Origin: Ovis canadensis
Taxonomy: Eukaryota > Chordata > Mammalia > Artiodactyla > Bovidae
Direction of reading: 5' to 3'
Assembly: GCF_042477335.2 (NCBI RefSeq)
Contig: NC_091245.1
Span: forward strand, 31,258,501-31,322,500
DNA: 64,000 bases
Under the pieces are notes generated by a model, which searched no databases, was not told where the DNA came from, and saw only the letters and a list, made by a program, of their open reading frames with translations. The translations under genes and the position numbers were made by a program. Below are positions 10,756 to 21,815 of this stretch, piece after piece; the stretch's first letter is position 1, and each line of letters starts with the position of its first letter.

Positions 10756-12534
10756 TTCATTTATGGCACTCTCATCTATTTCATTTTATCTACTTATCCA
10801 CAACCCTTTGTTCCTAATGCCTACCACAGTGCTTAGGGCTACTGTATTTCATAAATATTTGCTATAGAAATTAAAATACTTCTCCCTTATTTTCTGCTTC
10901 ATGTGGTCTCCTTCTATTGCCTCTTCCATAATGAATACAGATGTCAGCACATGGTAAGTAGCTTGATAAGAACTTGATCAACTGAACCGAACTGACCCCT
11001 TCAAACTTTGTTTCCTGAGTTCAAAGGGCCTCACTGTCAACACCACTTAGACAACCCAGGAGCTTACCTTCCCACTGCCAAGAAGGAGGAGGTAACACTA
11101 TGCAGAAAAGTCCCCACTCTGACAAGTCTGTGGTGGTAGGGGGTGGTCTGGTTTCATGGTCAGAGGCCTAGCAATCAGCTAGAGAAAGGGAAACGGTTGC
11201 CATTGGAAACCTTGAGGCCCTGTAGCTGTCAGAGGGAGTGAAAGGCTGGAAGCTAATCAGGCATAATGAGCTTACAGTACCATAGATCATGTCAGCTAGC
11301 ATTCTTATTAATTTCCTGCCCAACGGCCATGCACAGAGGACCGATTCATCCATCAGTCCTTCCCCAGCCTGGGACGCTAAATCACTTGTCAAATCAGGAA
11401 TGCGGTGATGAAAATTCAGGAGTGACATAGTGGCAGAAAAATCATCCATCATCCTGCTATACCTCACCTTTGGAGAGCATCTTACCCGCACTGCCTTCTG
11501 AATGGGAGGGACCAGGCACTGAGAATGTAAAACTGTTAAGGACCAGAAAGAACGTCTAGTCCAAAGATGACAATAAGGTTCATTAACTGTAGACGACATT
11601 GGACTAGATCAAGGATGGCACGAATATGGCACAGGTGCTGCCAATTCCTCCTTTCTGTGTCCTTGGAAGAACTGCAAATCAATTACTCCATTTCATCCTG
11701 GGAACAACTATAAAATCCTCCTCACTGTAGCATACTGTAAACCTACTACCACTACAGAGGCAGGGTTAGAAGGGATGAATTCTCCTTATTGGGGATGGAC
11801 AACCAAAGGAAAAGCTTAATGTGTCTCATCTGGCTCCATCTGTAAATTCCTAATTAAAATAGCTGCTACCTTTTTAATACACATGTTCTGGTTTGGGCAG
11901 TCTTCCTTTCCATCTCCAACAGTTTTTTTTTTTTCTTCTTCTTCTTCTCAAATCTAGGGACAATCCATTGAGTTAGGGTGAGGCAGGAAAGAGTGTTTGA
12001 CATAGGAGGTCAGCCTAAGTATGAGGCTTTGGGGCATGGATTACCCTGAGAGGGGGATCCTTTGGGAACCAAATGAAACTTTCAGAATCCGAGAGCTGAA
12101 AGTTTAACTGAGGGATTGTGCAAAGAATCTATACAAATAAATGCCAGGACCATGAATATAATCAAGGTACAGTTCAGGGGGAAAAATTCAGTGTATGGCT
12201 TGTGGATGGAAAATATATATCCCAGTGTCCCTTTTTGTTGTAGTAAGACAAACCTGAGATCTGAAGGGTACAATATGTCACCCAAGGATGCCACATGCCA
12301 GGAGACAATATATGAGTGGAATTCTGAATCTTAAGGAGGGATTTTCCAATAAAGAGGCAGCAGAGACCAGGAAGGTTTGTCTCAGACAAAATGGAACACC
12401 AAGTAAAAGTTCAGATTCTCCAAGAGAATTTCAAAGTGATTTCATGGAGGTTACCTCATTTGGAGCCCAGAATATCTTTGCATCACAGGTCTTATGAGCT
12501 CTGTTTCAGAGTAAAGGCTACAAAGACCCAATAA
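10756..12534. other. No gene seen; poly-T/(CTT)n tract
   Basis: This is mostly unique sequence. A T-run followed by CTT repeats lies at about 11924-11952. A 143-codon frame on the - strand (11168-11599) is the longest here. It has no recognisable domain and no codon or context support, so I do not call it a gene. Confidence 0.45.
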
Positions 12535-12640
12535 AGTTAATAACTCACCCAGAGTCACATATCTAGCTGCACAGATAGGGAACTAACCCAAGTCCCTTAA
12601 TCAAGAGCCCAGACTCTTTCCACTAATTCACCACCTCCAG
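12535..12640 (-). repeat. MIR SINE fragment
   Basis: The + strand shows 'cccagagtcacatatctagc', then 'aagagcccagactctttcca'. This is the reverse of the MIR 5' half (the 'agctgtgtgactt' region). Confidence 0.65.
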
Positions 12641-13961
12641 TGGAAGGGTTGATAACACCTCTTTATTTCATTTTTGAGAAGAGAGGTTCTTAATGAATGA
12701 AGAACCAATAGGAAAACCAGAACCATATCAAATTAATGGTAAAGAAATAGTAAGGATATGAGATCAGAGTTGGCAGGCAGCCCCTGCGATGGGGGGGAAC
12801 GTTTATGTTAAGTTCCTACATGTCAACAATTTAATCCGCGTTGATTTGGCCTTGCTATTGCAAGACCCACAGTAGCCTGCTATGAACATTAATAGATGAT
12901 TTCCTTTTAGCTAGTTGGAGCTAGTGCCCCCAAACAGGATTGAGGCAGATTGGTAGAAGTTTAAGCACTGTTTTTCTTTCTTCCATTCATTCAAGCTCTG
13001 AACAAGGATGAACTGAGTTTTCCCCTTTCACCAGTCACTGCACTAAACACTGAAGATATAGAGATGAATCAGACACTCTCCCTATACTCAAGAGCTCACA
13101 ATTTAATATGAAAATAGAAACCAAGAAGTACCCAACAAGAAACATGTGTAAGGAAGGGGACATTCATGATACAGGGGCACGCAAAGAAGCGAGATGCTCA
13201 CTTGGCCCAGGTGGACTGGACCAGGCTTCTGAAAACGATGAGTTTTGAAACAAATATGGAAAATGACTAGAGGTGACCAATGGTACAACATGAGCAGCAA
13301 AACAAATAAATATAGCAAAGATTGTAATTCACTGAATTAAGAAAGAATACATGTTGAGTCTGTAAGAATCTAAGCAAATGGTGAAGAAGGAAAAGATATT
13401 CCTTACAGTAGAAAACCAACTAATAAAAACAGACAAAATATTGGATTTAGAAAATCACCACTTGGCAGTCATGACAATAATTGATTCAGGCAAGAATTAT
13501 CATGAGTGCTAAAACTAGTGGGTGAAAGTTTGAGGAGTAACAGGATATCAGTATAATTTCAAAGTATCTCTCCAAAACTAATTATAAAGAAGAAAACAGG
13601 ATCTTTACAGTAGAGAAAATTGGCAGGCACCACATGCCTCCTGACATAAAGCACTGAGAAGACTGTAACATCATTCTGTGATACTTTTGCCAAAAATGCA
13701 TAATCTGAATCTAATCCTATGGGAACATAGATAACCAAATTTAAGAACATTCCACACAATAACTGACCTGCACATTTAAAAAATGTCAGTGCTATGAAAG
13801 AAATAGGGAGACTGAACAAAATTGCTCCAGATTAACTAAGACCAAAGAGGCATAAAAATTGAGTGTAATGAGTAAGCCACAGTTTTCTTTTGTTATAAAA
13901 GATATTATTGGGACACTGGAAAGTTTTGAATAAGGTTCATAGATTAGATAATAGTTTGAGG
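12641..13961. other. No gene seen; possible ancient repeat
   Basis: About 12990-13110 ('cattcattcaagc', 'cactgcactaaacactg', 'gagctcacaatttaat') resembles an ancient mammalian repeat of the type that carries 'tgtgccaggcactg'. The rest looks unique. Confidence 0.4.
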
Positions 13962-14165
13962 CGTCCCTGGTTGCTCAATTGGTATAGAATCTGCCTGCAA
14001 TACAGAAGATGTGAGTTCAATCCCTGGGTCAGGAAGACCCCCTGGAGAAGGAAATGGCTACCCACTCCAGCATTCTTGCCTGGGAAATCCCATGGACAGA
14101 GGAGCCTGATGGGCTACAGTCCATGGGTTTCCAAAAGTCAGATGTGACTAACCACCACCACCATA
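13962..14165 (+). mobile_element. Bov-tA SINE
   Basis: The tRNA-like head 'gcgtccctggttgctcaatt' and the 'gagttcaatccctggg' box are followed by the Bov-A body and an ACC-rich tail. The body is complete but diverged. Confidence 0.9.
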
Positions 14166-14382
14166 CTCTCAATGCTAACTTCCTGAGTTTGCTAATTGTA
14201 GTGTGGTTACAAAAGAGTGTAACTTTGTTTTTAGGAAAAACACACTGAAGCACTTAGGGTTAAAGAAATATGTCTACAACTTATTCTCAAATGTTTCAAA
14301 AAACACAGAGAAAAAGAGAAAAGAATTTCTAAAATTTTAATAAGATATTGACATTTGGAAAATCTAGGGAAAATGTATAAAG

Positions 14383-14800
14383 AATGTTATGGAGTGAATG
14401 TTTGTATTTCTTCCAAAATTCATATATTGAAATTTTCCCCTCTAATGTGATGGCATCATCGACTCAATGCACATGAGTTTGGGTGAACTCCAGGAGTTGG
14501 TGATGGACAGGGAGGCCTGGCGTGCTGCGATTCATGGGGTCACAAGGAGTTGGACACGACTGAGCGACTGAACTGAACTGAATGTGATGGTATTAGGAAG
14601 TAGGGTCTTTGGGAGGTAACTGGGATTAATAAGTGGAATCAAGAGGGTAGAACCCTCGTGAATGGTATTAGTGCCCTTATAAAAGTCATGAGATAGCTCA
14701 CTTGTTCTCCTTCAGCTATGTGAGAACACCGGGAGAAGTGGGCAGTCTGCTACCCAGAAGAGAGCCCTCACCAGAACCCAGCCATGCTAGCACTAATTAT
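14383..14800 (+). mobile_element. MLT1-type (ERVL-MaLR) LTR, split by a BovB tail
   Basis: The left part (14383-14447) begins 'gttatggagtgaatg' and 'ccaaaattcatatattga'. The right part (from about 14581) continues 'aatgtgatggtattagg', 'gcccttataaaa', 'atgtgagaacac' and 'agagggccctcaccaga'-like sequence. The order matches an MLT1 LTR. It is a solo, non-coding remnant with no internal viral sequence. A BovB tail interrupts it at 14454-14580. Confidence 0.75.
14454..14580 (+). mobile_element. BovB 3' tail inserted in the MLT1 LTR
   Basis: This is a 127-base BovB 3' end ('gcctggcgtgctgcgattca' to 'gaactgaactg'). The 10-bp repeat 'aatgtgatgg' flanks it at 14444-14453 and 14581-14590 and restores the MLT1 sequence when the insert is removed. 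It is a severely 5'-truncated insertion. Confidence 0.92.
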
Positions 14801-14883
14801 TGAGTTGCCTCTCTTTTATATCCTATTTCCCCGGGGAAAATTGAGGTGTTAGAACCTAAAATAGAAAAGAATCTGAAAAAGAC

Positions 14884-14887
14884 TATA

Positions 14888-14926
<39 letters not shown>

Positions 14927-14948
14927 ATATATATATATATATATATAT
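14884..14948. repeat. Compound (CTAT)n(AT)n microsatellite
   Basis: About nine CTAT/ATCT units run from 14890 to 14926, followed by about 11 AT units to 14948. A SINE head starts immediately after. Confidence 0.97.
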
Positions 14949-15040
14949 GGCTTCCTGGTGGCTCAGATGGTAAAGAATCTGCCTGCTGCTGCTGCCTACC
15001 ATGCAGGAAACCCAAGTGCAATCCCTGAGTCATGGATTAT
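14949..15040 (+). mobile_element. tRNA-derived SINE head (Bov-tA type)
   Basis: 'ggcttcctggtggctcagat' and 'gtgcaatccctgagtca' give the tRNA-like head. A (CTG)4-like stretch interrupts it. The usual Bov-A body is absent; a piece of BovB tail follows after about 17 bases. Confidence 0.8.
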
Positions 15041-15057
15041 CTAATTCTGGTGATTGC

Positions 15058-15209
15058 AGGCGAAAGGAGAAGAGAGCAGAGGATGAGATGGTTAGATAGA
15101 TCACCAACTCAGTGGATATGAATCTGAGCAAACTCTGGGAGATAGTGAAGGACAGGGAAGCACGGTGGGCTGCAGTAGCAGGGAGTTGGACACAACTTAG
15201 TGACTGAAC
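15058..15209 (+). mobile_element. BovB 3' tail fragment
   Basis: The sequence 'gagcagaggatgagatgg' followed by 'gggagatagtgaaggacag' and 'agttggacacaacttagtg' is the BovB 3' end. It extends further 5' than the tail carried by Bov-tA, so it is a separate BovB remnant or an unusual chimaera with the head before it. Confidence 0.75.
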
Positions 15210-15300
15210 AATATGTATGTATAATTGAATCATTTTGCTGTATACTCGAAACATTGTAAATCAATTCTCCTTCAATTAAAAATTTTAATTAAAATAAAAA
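15210..15300 (+). mobile_element. L1 3'-terminal stub
   Basis: 'gtataattgaatcattttgc' followed by 'gtaaatcaattctccttcaa' is the 3' end of a cetartiodactyl L1 family, and it ends A/T-rich. The same family end is seen at 37695-37955. Confidence 0.65.
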
Positions 15301-15565
15301 ATGAAAACCTAACATAAATTATATTTTTAAGTGGGATAAACTATCTATTGTGATCATTGCTACTGAAATTATCACATTGCTTTGATTTTGGCAGGAATGC
15401 TATCAGTTGAATATGATCACACTACTTTGTTTATTCTTGTTAGAGGCTGTATTTGGAAGTGGCTTTTAAAAGTGAGAAATCCACTTGATTATGATTTAAT
15501 TTACTGAATCAGTTGGGACAGGCCAGATTACACTATGACAATAAACATCTTCAAAATGTCAGTAT

Positions 15566-15875
15566 TGGACTTCCCTGGTTTTAATGAGTAAGAACCTGCC
15601 TGTCAATGCAAAGGACGTGGGTTTGAAGATTCCACATGCTGTGGGACAACTGAGTCCTCATGCTACAACTACTGAGCCTGCGCTCTAGGGTCTGCAAACG
15701 GAGACTACAGAAGCCGGTGCTCCTGGAACCTGCGCTCCTCAACAAGAGAAGCTACTGCAATGAGAAGCCCTCACACCAGAATGAAGAGTAGCCTCTGCTC
15801 ACGGCAACTAGAAAAAGCCCACACACAGCAACAAAGGCCCAGTGCAGCTAAGAATAAATAAGTAGATAAATAAAA
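15566..15875 (+). mobile_element. CHR-type SINE (tRNA-Glu derived)
   Basis: This is a cetartiodactyl CHR-type element: 'tggacttccctggttttaat' head, then 'gattccacatgctgtggga', then an extended body with 'gaagccctcacaccagaatg', 'gcaacaaaggcccagtgcag' and a final AATAAATAAG-type tail. Confidence 0.85.
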
Positions 15876-16409
15876 GTCTCAGTGCTTTAGAACAATGAAA
15901 GTATGCCTCTGCTTCGGGTGCACATCTGTTGAGTCAGCTAAGACTCCACGTCCTCCACTCCCTCCAGGACTCAGGTGAATCAGATAGCCCCCATCTATAA
16001 CATCACCTTCTTCCTGTGGACAGAAATGGAAGATTTGAGGATCTTGCCCTGGAGACAGTGTTTAGCCTTTCTCTCACAGCTCACTGGCCAGAATACATCC
16101 GGTGGCCTAGTGCAGCCATGAGGGGACTTGGCAGAGCCATCCTACCATATGCCTGGGAGAGGAGAGCATTTGAAATACTTGGTAAAAAGCACAAATGACT
16201 ACTAAGCTTAGGGAAGTTTTAGAGACACTAATCCTGTAAGCAAATATCTATAGAACACTGGTTTTGTGCCAGGCATTGTATTAGGCACCAAAGATAAGAC
16301 ATGTCCTTAGTTTTTTCTTTTTATTAGAAAATTAAAGGGTGCTTGAGATCATTTATTATATCAAATGATGTCTTTAGTGATATGAAGTTTTAAATATCCA
16401 GCTCTAGAC
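15876..16409. other. No gene seen; possible old repeat pieces
   Basis: About 16070-16110 ('cacagctcactggccagaat') resembles the 3' end of an old L1M-like repeat. About 16240-16300 ('gtgccaggcattgtattagg') resembles an ancient mammalian repeat. Both are weak. Confidence 0.35.
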
Positions 16410-16515
16410 CAGCTTCTTTTGCAGAGGGATAAATTGAAGCCCAGAGATGTGCCCAAGATGACCCAGCTGGGAGACTGGTTTCCAAACCCCAACACTCCAT
16501 TAAAACAAGTGGGAG
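16410..16515 (-). repeat. MIR SINE fragment
   Basis: The + strand reads 'gagggataaattgaagccca' followed by 'tgtgcccaagatgaccca', the reverse of the MIR core. Confidence 0.65.
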
Positions 16516-16964
16516 AAGGAAAGTTTACAAACATCTCTATGTTTAGAAATCTCTCTTGAAAGTTGCATAAGTGGGCCAGGGTGTTCTGTTTATCCAGAGT
16601 GACCAAGGAATGTAGACAAGGCAGCCACTCTGAGGGGTATGACAGAGGCCAGGAAGGCCATGAACCGTAAATAGCGCCATGAAAACTGGGATCAGCTGCT
16701 CTGACCTGGCACCAGGCCACATGCCAGGCTCTTGACAGAGTCACCTGTGTTCATACTTAGTCCTGTGGGATGGATGATTCCCCAGTCTGCAGGGGTAGAG
16801 ACTTCTCATGAAACAGCCTGTTATGTGGTTAAAAAAATAAGCAGCTCATTCAAAGTGTCTGAAAACAAGACTGACATAAATCTACTTATACGATGCTTTC
16901 TTTGCCCCCATTGAACACCTATGGACTACAGCAATGGACTGGACATCTCCCCAGAGGCAGTAAG
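16516..16964. other. No gene or clear repeat seen
   Basis: This is unique-looking sequence between two MIR fragments. Confidence 0.45.
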
Positions 16965-17170
16965 GGGTGGGCAGAAGAGCTTTGGACTTCATCAGATTTG
17001 CCTTGAATCTCCGTTCTCTCACCTACTTGCTGTGCAATTTATATTACCTTTCTCTATTTCACATCCCTCATCTGTTAAACAGGGATCATAATACCTGGCA
17101 TTATGGCTTCCAAGAAAAATTATATGGGAGAAATTATGCAATGCACCTGCCACTTGCCAAGTATTAGTTT
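16965..17170 (+). repeat. MIR SINE
   Basis: In order it shows 'gctttggacttcatcagatt', 'cacctacttgctgtgcaatt', 'tcatctgttaaacagggat' and 'ataatacctggcattatgg'. This is a nearly full MIR in sense orientation. Confidence 0.7.
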
Positions 17171-17294
17171 TGGTATTCAGTGAGCCCAAAAGGAAAGTTA
17201 GTTTCTATTACCCTTCACTTTGGTAGCTCAGTTTCCCTTGTGATCCTATTTTTTGCACCCCAAATTTGATTTGTTTATGTACCTAATATTGTAT

Positions 17295-17705
17295 TAGGCC
17301 AGGCTGCAGTAACAAACAGACAAAACTTCAGTGGCTTAACACAATCAAAATGTATTTCTTGTTCACTTAATGGTCCGTAGTGTGTGTTGGCAGGGCCACT
17401 CTCCTCCATACTGATGGAAGCTTGGAATATTTACTTTGTGGCTTCCAAGATTACCCTAGGTGTCGACATCTAAGTGGGCTGGAAGAGAGAATGAGCATGG
17501 AGAAGCAAATGTGGGAGGCTGATGTGGGCCAGACCTGGAGTAAGAGCCATCACTATGCTCACAGACTCTTGGAGGGAACTCAGACACGTGCTAACGCTTC
17601 ATATAAGGGAGAGTGGGAAACCTCATCTAGCTGCATACAAAAAAGGATTTTTGAGGACAGTAATCAGTTAAGAGCAAACAGTGTTTCCCTTACAGCTTTT
17701 ATCTC
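17295..17705 (+). repeat. Old mammalian repeat, probably L1M-type 3' end
   Basis: Recognisable phrases are 'cttcagtggcttaacacaat', 'tgtatttcttgttcact', 'ggcagggccactctcctcc' and 'gagcatggagaagcaaatg'. I take it for an old L1 3' untranslated region but cannot fix the subfamily. A 134-codon frame (17380-17784) runs across this repeat into BovB and is not a gene. Confidence 0.5.
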
Positions 17706-17708
17706 CAA

Positions 17709-18437
17709 CTGGGAACTATGGATGGAGCTTCATGACATTGTACAGGAGACAGGGATCAAGACCATCCTCATGGAAAAGAAATGAAAAAAAGCAAAATAGA
17801 TCTCTGAGGAGGCCTTACAAACAGCTGTGAAAAGAAGAGAAACGAAAAGCAAAGGAGAAAAGGAAAGATATAAACATCTGAATACAGAGTTCCAAAGAAC
17901 AGCAAGGAGAGATAAGAAAGCCTTCCTCAGTGATCAATGCAAAGAAATAGAGGAAAACAACAGAATAGGAAAGACTAGAGATCTCTTGAAGAAAATTAAA
18001 GATACCAAGGGAACATTTCATGCAAAGATGGGCTCAATAAAGGACAGAAATGGTCTGGACCTAACAGAAGTAGAAGATATTAAGAAGAGGTGGCAAGAAT
18101 ACACAGAACTGTACAAAAAACATCTTCATGACCAAGATATTCACGATGGCGTGATCACTCACCTAGAGCCAGACATCCTGGAATGTGAAGTCAAATGGGT
18201 CTTAGAAAGCATCACTATGAACAAAGCTATTGGAGGTGATGGAATTCAAGTTGAGCTATTTCAAATCCTGAAAGATGATGCTCTGAAAGTGCTGCACTCG
18301 ATATGCCAACAAATTTGGAAAACTCAGCAGTGGCCACAGGACTGGAAAAGGTCAGTTTTAATTCCAATCCCAAAGAAAGACGATGCCAAAGAATGCTCAA
18401 ACAACTGCACAATTGCACTTATCTCACATGCTAGTAA
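17709..18437 (+). mobile_element. BovB LINE (outer copy of nest 1), left part
   Basis: This + strand BovB begins in the endonuclease-RT linker ('actatggatggagcttcat') and runs into the RT palm-finger region ('PIPKKDDAKECSNN'). It stops at the 13-bp site 'cacatgctagtaa' (18425-18437), where a - strand BovB inserted. A 220-codon frame (17827-18489) covers it, but its last codons read into the inserted element. The copy resumes at 22293. Confidence 0.95.
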
Positions 18438-18590
18438 CTTCAGTTCAGTTCAGTCGCTCAGTTGTGTCCCACTCTTTGCGACCCCATGAATCGCAGCACA
18501 CCAGGCCTCCCTGTCCATCACCATCTCCAGGAATTTACTCAGATTCATGTCCATTGAGTCCGTGATGCCATCCAGCCATCTCATCCTCAA

Positions 18591-21584
18591 TCATCCCCTT
18601 CTTCTCCTGCCCCCAATCCCTCCCAGCATCAGAGTCTTTTCCAATGAGTCAACACTTCGCATGAGGTGGCCAAAGTACTGGAGTTTCAGCTTTAGCATCA
18701 TTCCTTCCAAAGAAATCCCAGGGCTGATCTCCTTCAGAATGGACTGGTTGGATCTCCTTGCAGTCCAAGGGACTCTCAAGAGTCTTCTCCAACACCACAG
18801 TTCAAAAGCATTAATTCTTCAGCACTCAGCCTTCTTCACAGTCCAACTCTCACATCCATACATGACCACAGGAAAAACCATAGCCTTGACTAGACGGACC
18901 TTAGTCAGCAAAGTAATGTCTCTGCTTTTGAACATAATATCTAGGTTGGTCATAACTTTTCTTCCAAGGAGTAAGCGTCTTTTAATTTCATGGCTGCAGT
19001 CACCAACTGCAGTGACTCTGGAGCCCAAAAAAATAAAGTCTGAAACTGTTTCCACTGATTCCCCATCTATTTCCCATGAAGTGATGGGACCGGATGCCAT
19101 GATCTTCATTTTCTGAATGTTGAGCTTTAAGCCAACTTTTTCGCTCTCCTCTTTCACTTTTATCAAGAGGCTTTTTTAGCTCCTCTTCACTTTCTGCCAT
19201 AAAGGTGGTGTCATCTGCATATCTGAGGTTATTGATACTTCTCCCAGCAATCTTGATACCAGTTTGTGTTTCTTCCAGTCAAGCGTTTCTCATGATGTAC
19301 TTTGCATAGAAGTTAAATATGTAGGGTGACAATATGCAGCCTTGATGTACTCCTTTCCTATTTGGGTTCTAACTGTTGCTTCCTGACCTGCATACAGATT
19401 TCTTAAGAGGCAGGTCAGGTGGTCTGGTATTTCCATCTCTTTCAGAATTTTCCACAGTTTATTGTGATCCACACAGTCAAAGGTTTTGGCATAGTCAATA
19501 CAGCAGAAATAGATGTTTTTCTGGAACTCTCTTGCTTTTGTGATGATCCAGCAGATGTTGGCAATTTGATCTCTGGTTCCTCTGCCTTTTCTAAAACCAG
19601 CTTGAACATCAGGGAGTTCACGGTTCACGTATTGCTGAAGCCTGGCTTGGAGAATTTTGAGCATTACTTTACTAGCATGTTAGATGAGTGCAATTGTGCA
19701 GTAGTTTGAGCATTCTTTGGCATTGCCTTTCTTTGAAATTGGAATGAAAACGGACCTTTTCCAGTCCTGTGGCCACTGCTGGGTTTTCCAAATTTGCTGG
19801 CATATTGAGTGCAGCACTTTCAGAGCATCATCTTTCAGGATTTGAAATAGCTCAACTGGAATTCCATCACTTCCACTAGCTTTGTTCATAGTGATGCTTA
19901 CTAAGGCCCACTTGACTTCAGTTTCCAAGATGTCTGGCTCTAGATTAGTAATCACATCATCATGATTATCTGGGTCGTGAGGATCTTTTTTATTATGTTC
20001 TTCTGTGTATTCTTGCCAGCTCTTCTCAATATCTTCTGCTTCTGTTAGGTCCAGACCATTTCTGTCCTTTATTGAGCCCATCTTTGCATGAAATGTTCAA
20101 TTGGTATCTCTAATTTTCTTAAAGAGAGCTCTAGTCTTTCCCATTCTGTTCTTTTCCTCTATTTCTTTGCATTCATCACTGAAGAAGGCTTTCTTATCTC
20201 TTCTTGCTATTCTTTGGAACTCTGTATTCAGATGTTTATATCTTTTCTTTTCTCCTTTGCTTTTCGCCTCTCTTCTTTTCACAGCTATTTGTCAGGCCTC
20301 CCCAGACAGCCATTTTGCTTTTTTGCATTTCTATTCCATGGGGATGATCTTGATCCTTGTCTCCTGTACCATGTCACGAACCTCATTCCATAGTTCATCA
20401 GGCACTCTATCTCTCAGATCTAGGCCCTTAAATCTATTTCTCACTTCCACTGTATAATCATAAGGGATTTGATTTAGGTCATACCTAAATTATCTAGCGG
20501 TTTTCCCTACTTTCTTCAATTTGAGTCTGAATTTGGTAATAAGGAGTTCATGATCTGAGCCACACTCAGCTCCTGGTCTTGTTTTTGTTGACTGTATAGA
20601 GCTTCTCCATCTTTGGCTGCACAGAATATAATCAATCTGATTTTGGTGTTGACCATCTGGTGATGTCCAAGTGTAGAGTCTTCTGTTGTGTTGTTGGAAG
20701 AGGGTGTTTGCTATGACCAGTGCATCTTCTTGGCAAAACTCTATTAGTCTTTGCCCTGCTTCATTCCGCATTCCAAGGCCAAATCTGCCTGTTACTCCAG
20801 GTGTTTCTTGACTTCCTACTTTTGCATTCCAGTCCCCTATAATGAAAAGGATATCTTTTTTGGGTGTTAGTTCTAAAAGGTCTTGTAGGTCTTCATAAAA
20901 CCATTCAACCTCAGTTTCTTCAGCGTTACTGGTTGGGGCATAGACTTGGATAATTATGATATTGAATGGTTTGCCATGGAGATGAACAGAGATCATTCTG
21001 TCGTTTGTGAGATTGCATCTAAGTACTGAATTTCAGACTCTTCTGTTGACCATGATGGCTACTCCATTTCTTCTGAGGGATTCCTGCCCGCAGTAGTAGA
21101 TATGATGGTCTTCTGAGTTAAATTCACCCATTCCAGTCCATATTACTTCGTTGATTACTAGAATGTCGACGTTCACCCTTGCCATCTCTTGTTTGACCAC
21201 TTCCAATTTGCCTTGATTCATGGACCTGACATTACAGGTTCCTATGAAATATTCCTCTTTACAGCATTGGATCTTGCTTCTATCACCATTCACATCCACA
21301 GCTGTGTATTGTTTTTGCTTTGGCTCCATCCCTTCATTCTTTCTCGAGTTATTTCTCCACTGATCTCCAGTAGCATATTGGGCACCTACTGACCTGGGGA
21401 GTTCCTCTTTCAGTATCCTCTCATTTTGCCTTTTCATACTGTTCATGGGGTTCTCAAGGCAAGAATACTGAAGTGGCTTGCCATTCCCTTCTCCAGTGGA
21501 CCAGGCTCTGTCAGACCTCTCCACCATGACCCACCCGTCTTGGGTTGCCCCACAGGCATGGCTTGGTTTCATTGAGTTAGACAA
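18591..21584 (-). pseudogene. BovB ORF2 (endonuclease-RT) pseudogene
   Basis: The product would be the BovB replication enzyme, an AP-like endonuclease followed by reverse transcriptase. Endonuclease signs are 'GTCNVRSMNQGKL' near the start, the acidic 'INEVIWTGMG', then 'GDWNAKVG', 'QIDYIL' and 'GSDHELL' (20996-20490). The RT part has 'FIPISKKGNAKECSNY', the motif A region 'CCIDYAKTFDCVDH' and a YADD codon set at 19221-19210. Nearly all pieces from 21584 to 18591 share one register, with stop codons at about 21033, 20490, 20097, 19680, 19290 and 18819. Compared with the other copies here, a 24-base in-frame deletion and a one-base loss lie at about 19350-19366. A one-base gain in a T-run at about 19172 restores the frame. 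The YADD box lies between these two shifts. It is dead as a protein. Confidence 0.9.
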
Positions 21585-21815
21585 GGCTGTGTCCTAGTGT
21601 GATTAGATTGACTAGTTTTTTGTGAGTATGGTTTCAGTGTGTCTGCCCTCTGATGCCCTCTTGCAATACCTACCATCTTACTTGGGTTTCTCTTACCTTG
21701 GGAATGGGGTATCTCTTAATGGCTGCTCCAGCAAAGCACAGCTGCTGCTCCTTACTTTGGATGAGGGGTATCTCCTTACCGCTGCTGTTCCTGACCTTCA
21801 ACTGGGATAGCTCCT

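Noticed and set aside
10443..10760. 105-codon - strand ORF
   Set aside because: It lies on an AT-rich low-complexity tract and the end of the local duplicate. The composition is an artefact of the DNA.
11168..11599. 143-codon - strand ORF as a gene
   Set aside because: No domain, repeat-free but unsupported context, no splice or promoter signals that stand out. Frames of this size arise by chance in 64 kb.
13962..14040. tRNA gene
   Set aside because: The tRNA-like sequences here and at the other SINE heads lack a full cloverleaf and continue into the Bov-A body. They are SINE promoters, not tRNA genes.
21033..21584. 183-codon ORF as a host gene (databases sometimes label such proteins 'craniofacial development protein 2-like')
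   Set aside because: It is the BovB endonuclease domain inside a BovB insertion with target-site duplications.
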